From: Faecalicatena faecalis
GTDB lineage: Bacteria > Bacillota > Clostridia > Lachnospirales > Lachnospiraceae
DNA length: 64,000 nucleotides
NCBI RefSeq assembly: GCF_012524165.2
Contig: NZ_JABACJ020000007.1
Location: 124,001-188,000, forward strand
Direction: 5' to 3'
The notes under the pieces were generated by a model, which was given only the letters and a program-made list of their open reading frames with translations, was not told the DNA's origin and made no database searches. Position numbers and translations under genes: made by a program. Positions 42,178 through 54,100 of this stretch are shown here, in pieces. The first letter of the stretch is position 1. Every line of letters starts with the position of its first letter.

Positions 42178-45100
42178 TTATTTATCATCCGAAGGTTTTG
42201 GTTCATCCCCAGCAGTGCCATTTTGTGCATTGTGACTCTGCGCATTCTCGTTTTGTGTCGTATTCTTCTGTGCAGAATCATTCTGTTGACTATTTTCCTG
42301 CTCGTCGTTCTTTTGGGCACCCTCTTTCTGTGGATTTCCCTGTGTTTCCCCATTCTGCCCATCGTGATTCTGCATCTGGCCCTCTTCTGATTTCATGCTG
42401 TCTTCCTCAGAAGCCGGATCGGCCTTCGGATGTTCTTCTGCTGTCCTGATTTGAATTCCTGACAACTCCTGCCATTGCGTACAGCCGCCTCCGGCCCAAT
42501 CAATCACTCGAACTTTGATATCCGTGATTGAATCCAGATTCTGTACTTCAAATTCTGCATTCCCGGCAGGCGCATACTTAAACTGCACATCTCCATCCGC
42601 ACCTATGAATTGGAACAGGATGCCATAAGTTGTACCGCCCTGTGTTTCTGTAACCGTACAAGTCTTCTTATCCACATCTAAAGCTGCATCAAATATCGCC
42701 TGATATCCGTATAACCTGTTCTCATAAACGATATTCAGTATTCCATTCTCAAGATTTGCGGTACAACTGCTCTGTTCGGTATCGGTCTGCTTCACAGCAT
42801 TTTTGCCATCCTGATACCACCAGTTCGTCTGATACTTTTCTCCTGATGCCTGGAATGTGATCTGCTGTGTATCCTGATTCAGTGCAAATTTCTTTATATT
42901 CTCCTCAATTCCAATCACATCTGGCAGTGTCAAAGCAAATGTATTTTCGGACCATTCCAGCTTACTTTGTGTCTTCATAAGCTCTGTTCCTACTTCATTT
43001 GCAGTTTCTAACATATAAGGAAAACCAAATGCCGTATCTTCCAGTATATCTCCCAGATAATATGCATTCTGTTCCTCACTGCAGGAAGGATAAGCCGTTC
43101 CATCCTTTTCGACCATAAGGTCACTGACTCGTTGATACTTTTTCTCCTTCTTGGTTCCTGCCATTGGATAAGCCGATGACAAATCTGTCTCCGTGTCATT
43201 GTAGAAAACATGATAATAGACCTCACCATCTGCTTTTACTACCCGTTCCAGATAAACCTGGGCAGCCTTACTTGCGCCGGATATGACAATCACATATTGA
43301 TCTTTGTCATCCCGTGTATTCAGATACACCTTAGGCTGTTTTACGTTCGAATCTGTATAGGTTGTCTCATCAAACAGAGAAATACTCTCCCCTGCTGACT
43401 TCCAGCCTCCAGCTATCCTGTTATCCTCGATCTTCTTGAATTCCGGCAGGAGCGTTCCGTTCTCATAATCTTTCAAGAACAGAACAGAATCTACAGTGCT
43501 TCCCTTTGTTTTTGCATAGGTACTTCCATATTCCGCCAAATCTGTGATTCGGTAGATGTAATGGCTTCTCAAATCCCCTGTAAGCGGCACTTCTAAGGAA
43601 TAACCTTCTCTTGCTGACAATGCAGCCGTTCCATAAGAAGGACTTTCATCTGCAGGAGTCGTTCCTTCGCTTCCGCGATACCAGGAAACTGTCTTGGAAT
43701 CTTCATAGCGCTCGAAATTACCAGAGAGTCCTGCTGCCTTGACGAATTCCGTCTTGACATAGTCGGAAACTACCGTTCCATTTACCGCCTCTGCATCCGC
43801 AAGCACAAGAATCAGTTGTGTATTTTCCTGCCCATCAGACTGGCATTTCAGATACGACGTTGTGGTCATGGAACCTGCCCCTGTCTGCAGATCCAGCCGA
43901 TATGGCAGATCCAGGCTGCCTCCGATTGGAAGCTCACCGACGTATCTTGCATTTTGAACATCCATACGCTTTGCCGCTGCTGTATCAGGTCCCTCTGTCC
44001 CTAAGTTCTCCATCTCCTCTTTATCTGTAGATAAGAGGTATATACTATATCCATTTACGCCCTTCTTCGCGTAGATCCAATCCATCTCCATCAAAGTATT
44101 ATAATCGGACATTCCATCCACTTTTTGTGAATGATGTGCCATCTGGAACAAGAAATCCTGTGCATAATCTTCTACCGTTCCGGTCAGCGTAGTCTGTTTT
44201 ACAGCAGCTCCTCCTGCAGAGTCTTCCTCCGTATGACTGTCGCCTGAATAATATACTTCTGTCTGTGACTCACTCAATTTCGGTGTATCATTCTGTGCAC
44301 GCGGAATCCTGAATTGTACATAGCTGACTTTATGTCTGTCCTCATAGGTCCACAGAGAGCTGATCTCATTGTCAGCCGTTGCCCGAAATGCCAGTACCGC
44401 ATACATTCCTGCAAGATCAGATAATTTGAGTGTCTGCACAGCACCGTTGCCATCCACGACCTCGATTCCCGTACCAGGCAGGTGATAGCTGCCTTTCTTT
44501 AAGGACCCTTCCAACAGAGCAGACGCATCCTTTAAGCGGTACTTCGGTTCTACATTCTCTACTATTTCTCCTGTCTGCCTTTCTCCCTGAGCCATATCAA
44601 ATGGATATGTATCATAGAAGGTCATATTCAGTTCATATTTTCCACTTGACGGACGGCTGTGATCCCAAATATTGATATGAAGACCACTCGTATCCTCAAG
44701 AACGTTCATCTGATCCAGCGTCATAAATTCCTGTAAACTGTAAGTTTCCTGCATTTCCAGCTTGTCGCCTGATGTCGGTTCCGACATTTTTTCCAAAAGC
44801 GCTTCCATATCCGGTACATCCAGTCTCTTTGGAAGTGTCATCTCACTGCCGACTCCTGCCGGACCGTCCTTATAAACACTGGAATCCGCAGATGCCAATG
44901 CTTTCACGGAAATCTTGAGCTTTGTATCACCTGTAAATTCACCTAAATCAATTGCACGTACCAGCTTCGCCGAAGATGCCATTTCGTCCCCGCTCAAACT
45001 CAGGAATGTCCAGATTTCCTTGCGGTCGGCCGTGTAGGTCCCATCACTGTTTTTGGTAATTGTGACCGTCTTTTCCACTTTGTCTGCATGTTTGTAGATC

Positions 45101-48100
45101 TCTGAATCAGAATTCTCAATTATCTTGCTATAGATTACCGTATCAGCATCTTCTCCCTGAGAAATCGTGTAGCCTTCTGCTTCCAAGTCTTCTTTTAATG
45201 CCTGGATTGCTGCCGCATCATATTGGCTGCAAACAGTATCATCCTGGGTGCGTTCTGCGGTCACTGCATAGCCATCCAAATAATCTGGAACCTGATCCTG
45301 CTCTGTGTGGGAAATTCCCGTCCACTCTACATCATAATACAGATGATCCTTATCCCCCTGATGCAGGCTTACCTTCGGCTTGGAAATCCGCTCTAACGCA
45401 ATCTTCACGTTAAATGTGTTCTCTGTATAGAACGGCAGCTTCTTTGATTCCGCTGATGCATCGTCCTCCGGTGAACCTACCCGAATCACACGAAGAGTCA
45501 TGTTCTTATAATTCCAATTGCCGTTTGAATCCTCAAACGTATACTGGTTCGTCTTCACATTATCCTGTGAAGCGAGCAAGGTCCTACCCTCTGATGTCAT
45601 TCCATATAACTGCAGATTATACACCGCGCCACTTACAACAGAGGCTTCATCCCATGTAAATGTATATTCTGCACCATCCCCTTTTGGCTGTACTGTACAG
45701 CTATCCTCTGAAATAACAGGATTTGGCTGAATCGGTATTTGTTTTCCAGCGTTTTCCGTCTGGTCGACAGATGTCCTCTGGCCATCTTCACTCTCGTTTA
45801 CATTCAATTTATTCTGCTTGAACTGCTTGCCAAACTCACTGCTATACTCCATAAAGACACTATATACAACCGTATAGGTCCCGTCTTTTTCCAAACGAAT
45901 CGAATAGCCAGGACGCAATTCTTTTCCGCCTTTTGCATCTTCCTGGAAAATAGCTTCTCCATTTCTGTCTGCATCTGTGAGTACCAGCAATTCATCTGCC
46001 TTAGCCCCCTCCTTTACAACATGACCATACTGGCAGATATACCACTGGTTCTTCCATGGATACGTCCTTATGGTGTAGTTGGTATAATCCTCCAGAAGCT
46101 CCGTCGGCAGTCCTGATAATTCACTGATGACCGTATTGGACCCGATACTTGTTACATGAGACTGTCCGTTTGAGACCGCAACATCGATTTTTGTACCATC
46201 TTCTAAAGTTAAATAGTCAGAAACTACCAATTCAGAGGCAATATACAGATCCACTGCATCATTCGTACCGCTTGTATTCGGCCTCTCTCCTACCTGATAA
46301 CTTAAGCTATCCGGCGTATTCCCATAAAATCCTTTCCAGGTATCGTAATATAGGTCATTGCCTTTTAAATTGGAAATTCCATAAAAAGCTGACTGATACA
46401 TGGTGAGTGCGGATTCAGATGCAGCTCCTTCCAATGCAGAAGCCTTCGTAGCATAATTGATATTATTTAGGTGGCTCATTGGAAGATCTTTTTCTGCCTT
46501 ACTGGTATACTTCCCATCTGCTCCTACATTGATGGTAAATTTCAAATTATCTTTCGATACCACTTTGCTTGTGATTGTAGTGGATGCATACACCAAAATC
46601 TCTGTTCCTTCTTTAAAATCTCCTGGATTCTCAAGGACCGGCTTCCATCCAAACGCCTTACGGTCCTCCAGATAGACCAATTCCAAATGTATCTTCGGAG
46701 CGGCCTGCGGTGTGAATAACTGGATAGACTGTTGGGACCATTTTGAAACATTTTTAGCAGCAAACTGTCCATCCTGATTCCAGTCTGAAGCTGTCGGAGC
46801 CTTATATTGCCCCTGTTCGTCCTTGAAATTTTCCTGACTATCATAATAATTCATATATGCAGTGCCATTAACTGCTCTGATATAGAAATTCATCTGACTC
46901 TGATACCAATCCCGGTCAGGGCTCAACTCATACCCAATATACCCTGCATTGTTCTCGGTAGTCGTCACAACATTCGGTATATAGACCGGAGCGCTCAGGT
47001 TACTTATATCTGACTGATCCTGTGACTGATAACACATCTGATACCCATAGGCACCAGGAATCTCCTTGATCCTTAAGGTCACCTTTCCGCCCGCATTTCT
47101 TACCGTAAACTCTGGTGTCTTGTCATCTAATGGCAGATTATATGCATCCAGATAATACTGCTCTACTAACGTATAATCCCAGTCCTCTTTCGGCTGGTCT
47201 AAATCAGAATACGTAATATTCCTGAGCTTTCTTCCTGAGTCCTTCGCTGTCTTGGATGGAATCTGAATCATATTTAAGATGTTCTTACCCTCTTTGCTGG
47301 CTGACTTCAACTTATAATGTGCACCAGTGACATCCGCTTCTGTTTTTGCTGCATACATGGAGGAACCCGACTTTTCAGGGTCATCTAATGGTGCGTTGAC
47401 ATCATCCTCAATGCTGCCTCCATTCCTGATCTCCTCGAGCTTCTCCTCTGCTTCTTTTAATGCCTCTACTGCTTTCTGATAATCCTCCTTTGCATTCTCA
47501 TATGCCAGATTCGCTTCCTGCCAATCCTGGGAGATTGCTGCATCTGCAACGCTTAATACATGGTTTTCAGTATTCGCCGGGTCATACACTAAATCAGCGG
47601 CCCCTTGGGTCGTGCTCGCTATAAATTTGTTGACTGTTCCGGCTGTACTGTAGGCAACTTCTTTTCCGCTTTCTATAAACTGGCTGATATTTCCTTGATA
47701 CGATGCAATGCTATTTACATAAAACTTGATTTCTTTCACTTTTTCATTTGATGGAAGTTCAAATCTTGCATAAGAATTTGTCTTTCCGCTCTCTGTGGTT
47801 TTATCTAAGCCATAAGTCAAGAATTTTGTTGCATCATTTGGATCATCCACGGCTATCGCTTTGCAGAATGTATTACCATAATTTTCATATGCCGATACCT
47901 CTGGACCATCCTTAAATTTTACGGATATTTTATTTAGTGAATCTTCTGTCTCTAATTTTAGGTATTTCTCTGAATTATCCTGCGTAATGAAAGAGACCGT
48001 GTAAATATAAGCCCTAGTAAATCTTCCACTAGAATTTGCCCCCCAGTAGATACCGAACGATTTTATCTTCGGATAATTCAATGTCTGTACTTCCTCGTCT

Positions 48101-51100
48101 TGATTCAATCCAGGTACTGTTTTGGCCAAAGTAAAATTCAAATTTAAAGGATTGCCTTCCTTTATGTCAATTGCAGATTGAGCATTTTCGAGTTGGTAAC
48201 CAACATCATTTGCAATATTCCCTTCAAATACACTATTAAATCCACCCTGATATCCACTAGATACATGCTTCATAACATCATGGTCATAGAAGTTCTTCTC
48301 TGCTAAGCTGTCATAATATACGTTATCTCCATACCCCGCATCATTTACCTGATTCAACTTCTCCTTCGCTTCCGCAACTGCCTTTTCGGCATCCGTTACT
48401 TTTACCTTAGCAGCCTCTACATACTGCTTTGCTTCCTCTTCTGTCATTCCAGCAGTAATTTCGCTCGTATAGTAATATGAGTTCACGATCTTACTGTCAT
48501 CGTTCAATTTCTGAACCAAGCCTTTTCCTGAAAAATCAAAACAGTCCTGTATCTTGATCAGATTGTGTTTTGAAAACTCAATGCCATAAAAAGTACCTTT
48601 TGTACCACTGCCATAATTCCGACAGCGGTTCAGAGTTACACTTGTGTTATTCTCTGCATTCAGTATGATTCCTGCGCCATTGTTTGCAGAGATATCGCCT
48701 GCATTGATACAATCGTTTAATACTACGAGATTTGAGGAATTGCACATATTCGGCTTTCCTACCACACCGCCGGCATCTGCACCTGCAATCTTTCCAAGAT
48801 TAGAACAACCTGTGACCATAATAGAAGTGTCGTCCGTCAAATCATAAAGAGATGCAATAATGCCTCCTGAAACCAGGCTATTACTATTTCCTACATTTCC
48901 AGTATTAGATGAGGATTTTATAGTTCCTCCATTATACTTCCATCTCCCTACAAAACCACCTGTATTAGAAGGTCCGCTAATATTTCCCGCATTCTTACTG
49001 TTCTCTATTGTAAAATCATTACTTTCCTGATTTTCCAGACGTCCTATGATTCCTCCGACAGCCGTACTATTCTTGATACCACTTAAATTCGCTACATCAG
49101 CATAGTTTTCCACATATTTCATGCCCTGTCCTGAACCGGACCAGCCGCAGATTCCTCCTGTACCGGAATCATTAATATAGTAATAATGTTTTATAGACCA
49201 GTTCTCTCCGGTTGACAATTTCTTGGTTTCAGACAGACCTGTCACAACAGCACCAGATTCATTGCGGCCCACAATTCCTCCAACAATACCTCCATTACCA
49301 CTGATTGCAACCTTATCTACAGAGCCTTTTCCCTGATTATCACAGTCCTGAATCGTTCCGAAGTTCCATCCGGTAATTCCGCCGAGATATGCGGTATAAA
49401 CCTTATTTTCATCTTTTGTATCTCCCACACCTGACTGGATGACTGTATGATCTTTTTCTGCATCAAGACCAATATAACACTGCTCAATTAGTCCACTTGC
49501 CAGATTTTTACCTGTGATTCCGCCGAGGTTGACAATATTACTTCCATTCCCTCCTGCAGTCACATTTCCGTCAAAGGAGCAGTTTTGAATCTGTCCTGCA
49601 TTTGTTCCGGCGATTCCACCATATCCCTGGTCACTATTTCCCAAAAGTGAAAGCTTTCCAATCTGTGTATCAAGCACTCTGCATCCCTTGATTACGCTGG
49701 ATGCACTGCTTTGCCTTCCGGCTACACCTCCAAGATTGCAGGAAGAGATGGAAGAAGCAGTCACAAGGTCTACATTCTTTATCTCTGTATATGGGGTACT
49801 CGCTGCCTCCCCGGAAATGATTCCATTTCCAGTATTTTCTCCGGCGATTCCTCCGGCACTGCTGCCATCGGCATATGCCTGAACGGTAGAATTTAAAATT
49901 TTCCCGTCCGACAATTGAATTTCCCCTTTATTTTTCCCGGCGATTCCTCCGACGAGACTTTCCTTTGTACTCTTTGATGTATTATGAACAGCTGCCTTAT
50001 CAATACTACATTGAATAATGTCTCCGCTGTTCTCACCACTGATTCCTCCCGCTGCATCCCGTCCTGTAACACTCACCGTGACACTGCCCGTCACTTCACA
50101 TTCTTTGATCACACCAGTATTCAGAGCACTGATTCCGCCAACATTGCCGGCCGCCGCCAGAATATTTCCGCGGTTCATACAATACACTATTTCACCATTG
50201 TTCTCTGCTACGATTCCTCCGGCATTTCCTGCCGTTGCCGTGACACTGCCCTGATTCTCACAATTACCAATAGATCCATCCAAGCTATTACCATTGTATG
50301 CACCAACAATTCCGCCTGCGTTTCCAACGCTTGCCGTGACATTGCACTGATTGATAAAATGATTGAGTTCACTACTGCTCTGTCCGACAATTCCTCCAAC
50401 ATTTCTTGAACCACTGACAGAGCCACTGATCTTAACCATATTTATCTTAGAATCTTCTTTATATGGCCATGACCATAAATTCCCCTCATTCTTCCCTACC
50501 AATCCTCCGACATTCGTATTGCCAGAAACCTTTACACTTTCTATCGTCTCTAATGTGCCTCTGGCATATACCATAATATCCCCGATATTACTTCCAAATT
50601 CACCATTGTATCCCGCAATTGCCCCCACATTATTACCTGACGCAGAAATATTTGCAGATTTCAGACTAATATTATCTATTCCGCCAAAGTTCTCCGCCGT
50701 AATTCCTCCGACATCGTTCCTTCCTGTAATGGTACTGCCTTCAATCCGGCAGTCCTCAATATTCCCAAGATTCACACCACAGATACCACCGACTTTATCC
50801 TTCACATTACTTCCAACACTGGATGCCTGGCAGTTCTGGATAGTCCCTCGATTAATCTCGCAAAGTCCACCCGTATAGGTCGCATTTTCCGACACACTGA
50901 CATCTCCCACATCCCGGTTCCTGCAATTGTCCAAGGTGGTATTGCTGCCGACCTTTCCTATGATTCCTCCCGCATATGCATATGCGAAAGTCGCCGCATC
51001 TGCTCTTTTAGACTGCTCCTGTGCTGCACTTTCAGAGATGGTACCGCCTGCCGTAATAGGAGTCAGGTTCTCTACATCCTTAATCAACAGATAGTTGAAA

Positions 51101-54100
51101 TCCTTGCTGTAACCTATCACACCTCCTGCAAATACATCCTCAGCAGTAAGGCTGCCCAGCCTGCTTGCTGTCGTTTTTGTTCCCTGCCCTGTGATAGACA
51201 TCTCTAAACTTGGCGAATTAGCAAAACCAACGCTGTCGGAAATTGCTTCTGCAAAATTAGATGCAACCGATTCTGTCTGCCCAGCCTCTACAAGTAAAGC
51301 CTTTTGATAGGTTTCTATCCTTGCCTTATGATCTCCACCTGATTTCAGCACGACATTCAGGCCTATAAAGCCTCCTGCATATGCTTTTGCATTGATACTG
51401 CCCAGGAAGTTATCTACCTCGAACACGGTATTTATCCTGGAATTCGTACATACCAGATTGCCGCCGATGATTCCGCCTACAAAATATTTTCCAGTTACTT
51501 CATTCGGCTTTGAGACCAGAACTCTTGCCTCATGCTCATCATGATTTCCGGTCTGTGTATCCTGTGTATACTCAAGCAGACAGGAAGACGCATTTAAGCC
51601 CGCATAACCGCCCACGAAATCCCCTGATGACTTGATATGACCGCCTGTAAGCTCATAGTCTTCCACCAGCGCATCTACATCATTATAACCGACAATGCCT
51701 CCCACGTAATGACGACCAGAGATATAACAGACAGTGGACAAAGTCTCCCCACTACTGCCAGTTGCCGAGCCATTTTCATCCCTTGAGGTATTCCCGATGA
51801 TTCCATTATTATATCCTGCAATTCCACCGGCGTAGTCTCTTCCCATATCCTCAATTGCACTTAGAATTTCCTGGTCGGAATATGTCCCTACATCACTGTT
51901 ACATCCGAGGATACGTCCGGTATTATATCCGGTGATACCTCCGGCATAATCTCCCGTGGCAGCCACTACTCCTTGATTCGTCCAGTTTTTGATCTCGACC
52001 TCTAAATCACGGTTCTTTTCCGGTCTTACTGCATAAATCGTATCTGCCACATCTTTAAATGGAGTGCCATATTCATCATCCGCAAGGTAATGCCCATTCT
52101 GAACAACAGGGGCCGCATTACATCCGATAATACCGCCTACATAGGTATTACCAATGACATTCGCCTCATTGACACAGCCATTTCCATCAATTCCCCCTGT
52201 TAAGCCAGAACTGATTCCAACAATTCCTCCTACATATTTGTCTCCAAAAACATACCCCTGACGGCTGCGGCTTTCATTTTCCGTAGAACAATCTGTAATC
52301 TCACAGCCCTGATTGTATCCAACGATACCACCTACGTAGGTCCCCTTTAACTGTCTGGTGCCGTCCTTCACTCCCTGAATGATCTCCAGAGTGGTCTTGG
52401 AATCATACTGCGGGGAGCTGACACAATCTTGAATCCCAAACAATTCCTTGTCCTGCTTCTGTTTCTGATTCTGAGCATATCCCATAATTCCTCCGATAAA
52501 CATCGGATTCTCGCTCTCTTCATCTGCATATACGGCGCCATAATTCTGGCAGTCCTTCACAGTAATCTCTTGATTGCCCTTTCCTGTCATCCATCCGGTA
52601 ATACCGCCCACAAATTTGGACCCTGTTACATCCGCACGGTTCAAAAGCTTCTGGAATGTCAGATCACGGGAGGCATTTTCACTTTCGTGGACACCAAAAA
52701 TACCACCTATGCACTCGCCCCATTCATCAGAATCATCCTCGTCTTTCTTCTTACCTGATTTCTTATCGTCCTCTTCATCAGCCTTCTTGTCATATGGTTT
52801 TCCTGAGACACGGCTCTCACCATAGGTATCATCCACCACAAGGTTCTCCAATGCTCCTTCATTGACTCCGCAGAATGCACCCACATTGTTGATTCCAGTC
52901 ACCTGAATACCATCCAGAGTTATTCCACGTATTTCTCCTTCATTCTCCAGGAATAGACCCGTAGATTCTAAATCATCATCGTCCTGGATCTCGGCTTTCT
53001 CATTTGCCTCATATGTAATCTCTAAGCCTTTGATTCTGTGGTTATCCTGACTCAGCTTCCAATCCTCGAGGGAATATTTTTCCGTCTCAAACACAGAATC
53101 TTTCCTTAACTGAAGAATGGATAGGAACTGAGTATCCTTCTCTTCAACTTCGCCGCTGTCAAAGTAAAATTTATCCTTTATCAGCTTCTTCCAATCCACA
53201 TCTTCTGTTAGAATCCACGTCATTTTCTGTGGAACCGTATAGGAATACTCATCCAGACTTCCTTCATTTCCCTTAAATGAATCCTTTTTCTTCTCAATAT
53301 CTTCAATATACCGCATATTATAAAGGTGACGTGCATTGGCAATCTCATAGCTGTATGTAGTTTTGCCCTTCTCCTCGGCTGACGTACTCTTGTCCCCATA
53401 ATACACATCGGATTCATTGCTCTTTTTCAGAGCCGTCGGCTTATATCCCGTACCGCTTCCCTTGATTTTACAGTAGATTCTTTCCGCGCTTAAGCCAAAT
53501 CTATGGAAACTGTAGCTTTCATTGAGAATTTCATCGGCAGTATCCATATTTGGATACTTAGATCTTGTATAACCGCTCGTTCCAATCCCTTTTTCATCAT
53601 ACGCTTCCACATAATTCTGCGACGTAGCGCTTAAGTCTGCTGCATCCAGTACGAGATGCACCACACCGTTCTGTTCTACATAGAGATAGAATTTATATTT
53701 TCCAAGCTCCTTTGATGTCTTATTCCCTTTCTTGTCATACCAATACCTTTTCACAGTCCCTAACACTTGTTTCTTACTGTTATAAGAATCCGGCCACTTA
53801 TATTTTCCGCCGTCTGTCGTATCCTTTGCATTCAAAATGATGCTCAGGCCGATATGATTGGAGGCTTCATTGTATACATCCACCTGATAGGTCAACTGGT
53901 TCCAGGCAGACTTCACCTTGCCAAGCTTAAAGGAAAGATTCAGTGTCTCTTCATTATTTAATTGTACATCCGTAATCACCGGCTTTTCTGCCTTCGGAGT
54001 GGTCGCTTTTGCCATCGTATCCACACCATAATATCCAAGCATTTCTTTTTTCCGCTTGGAGCGGGTACGGTCACAGATATTAATGGTCTTATCATCCTCT

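Noticed and set aside
42181..42420. Sortase anchor at the end of the giant protein
   Set aside because: The tail is Q/N/E/K-rich and ends KPSDDK; there is no LPxTG-like motif, hydrophobic segment or basic tail.
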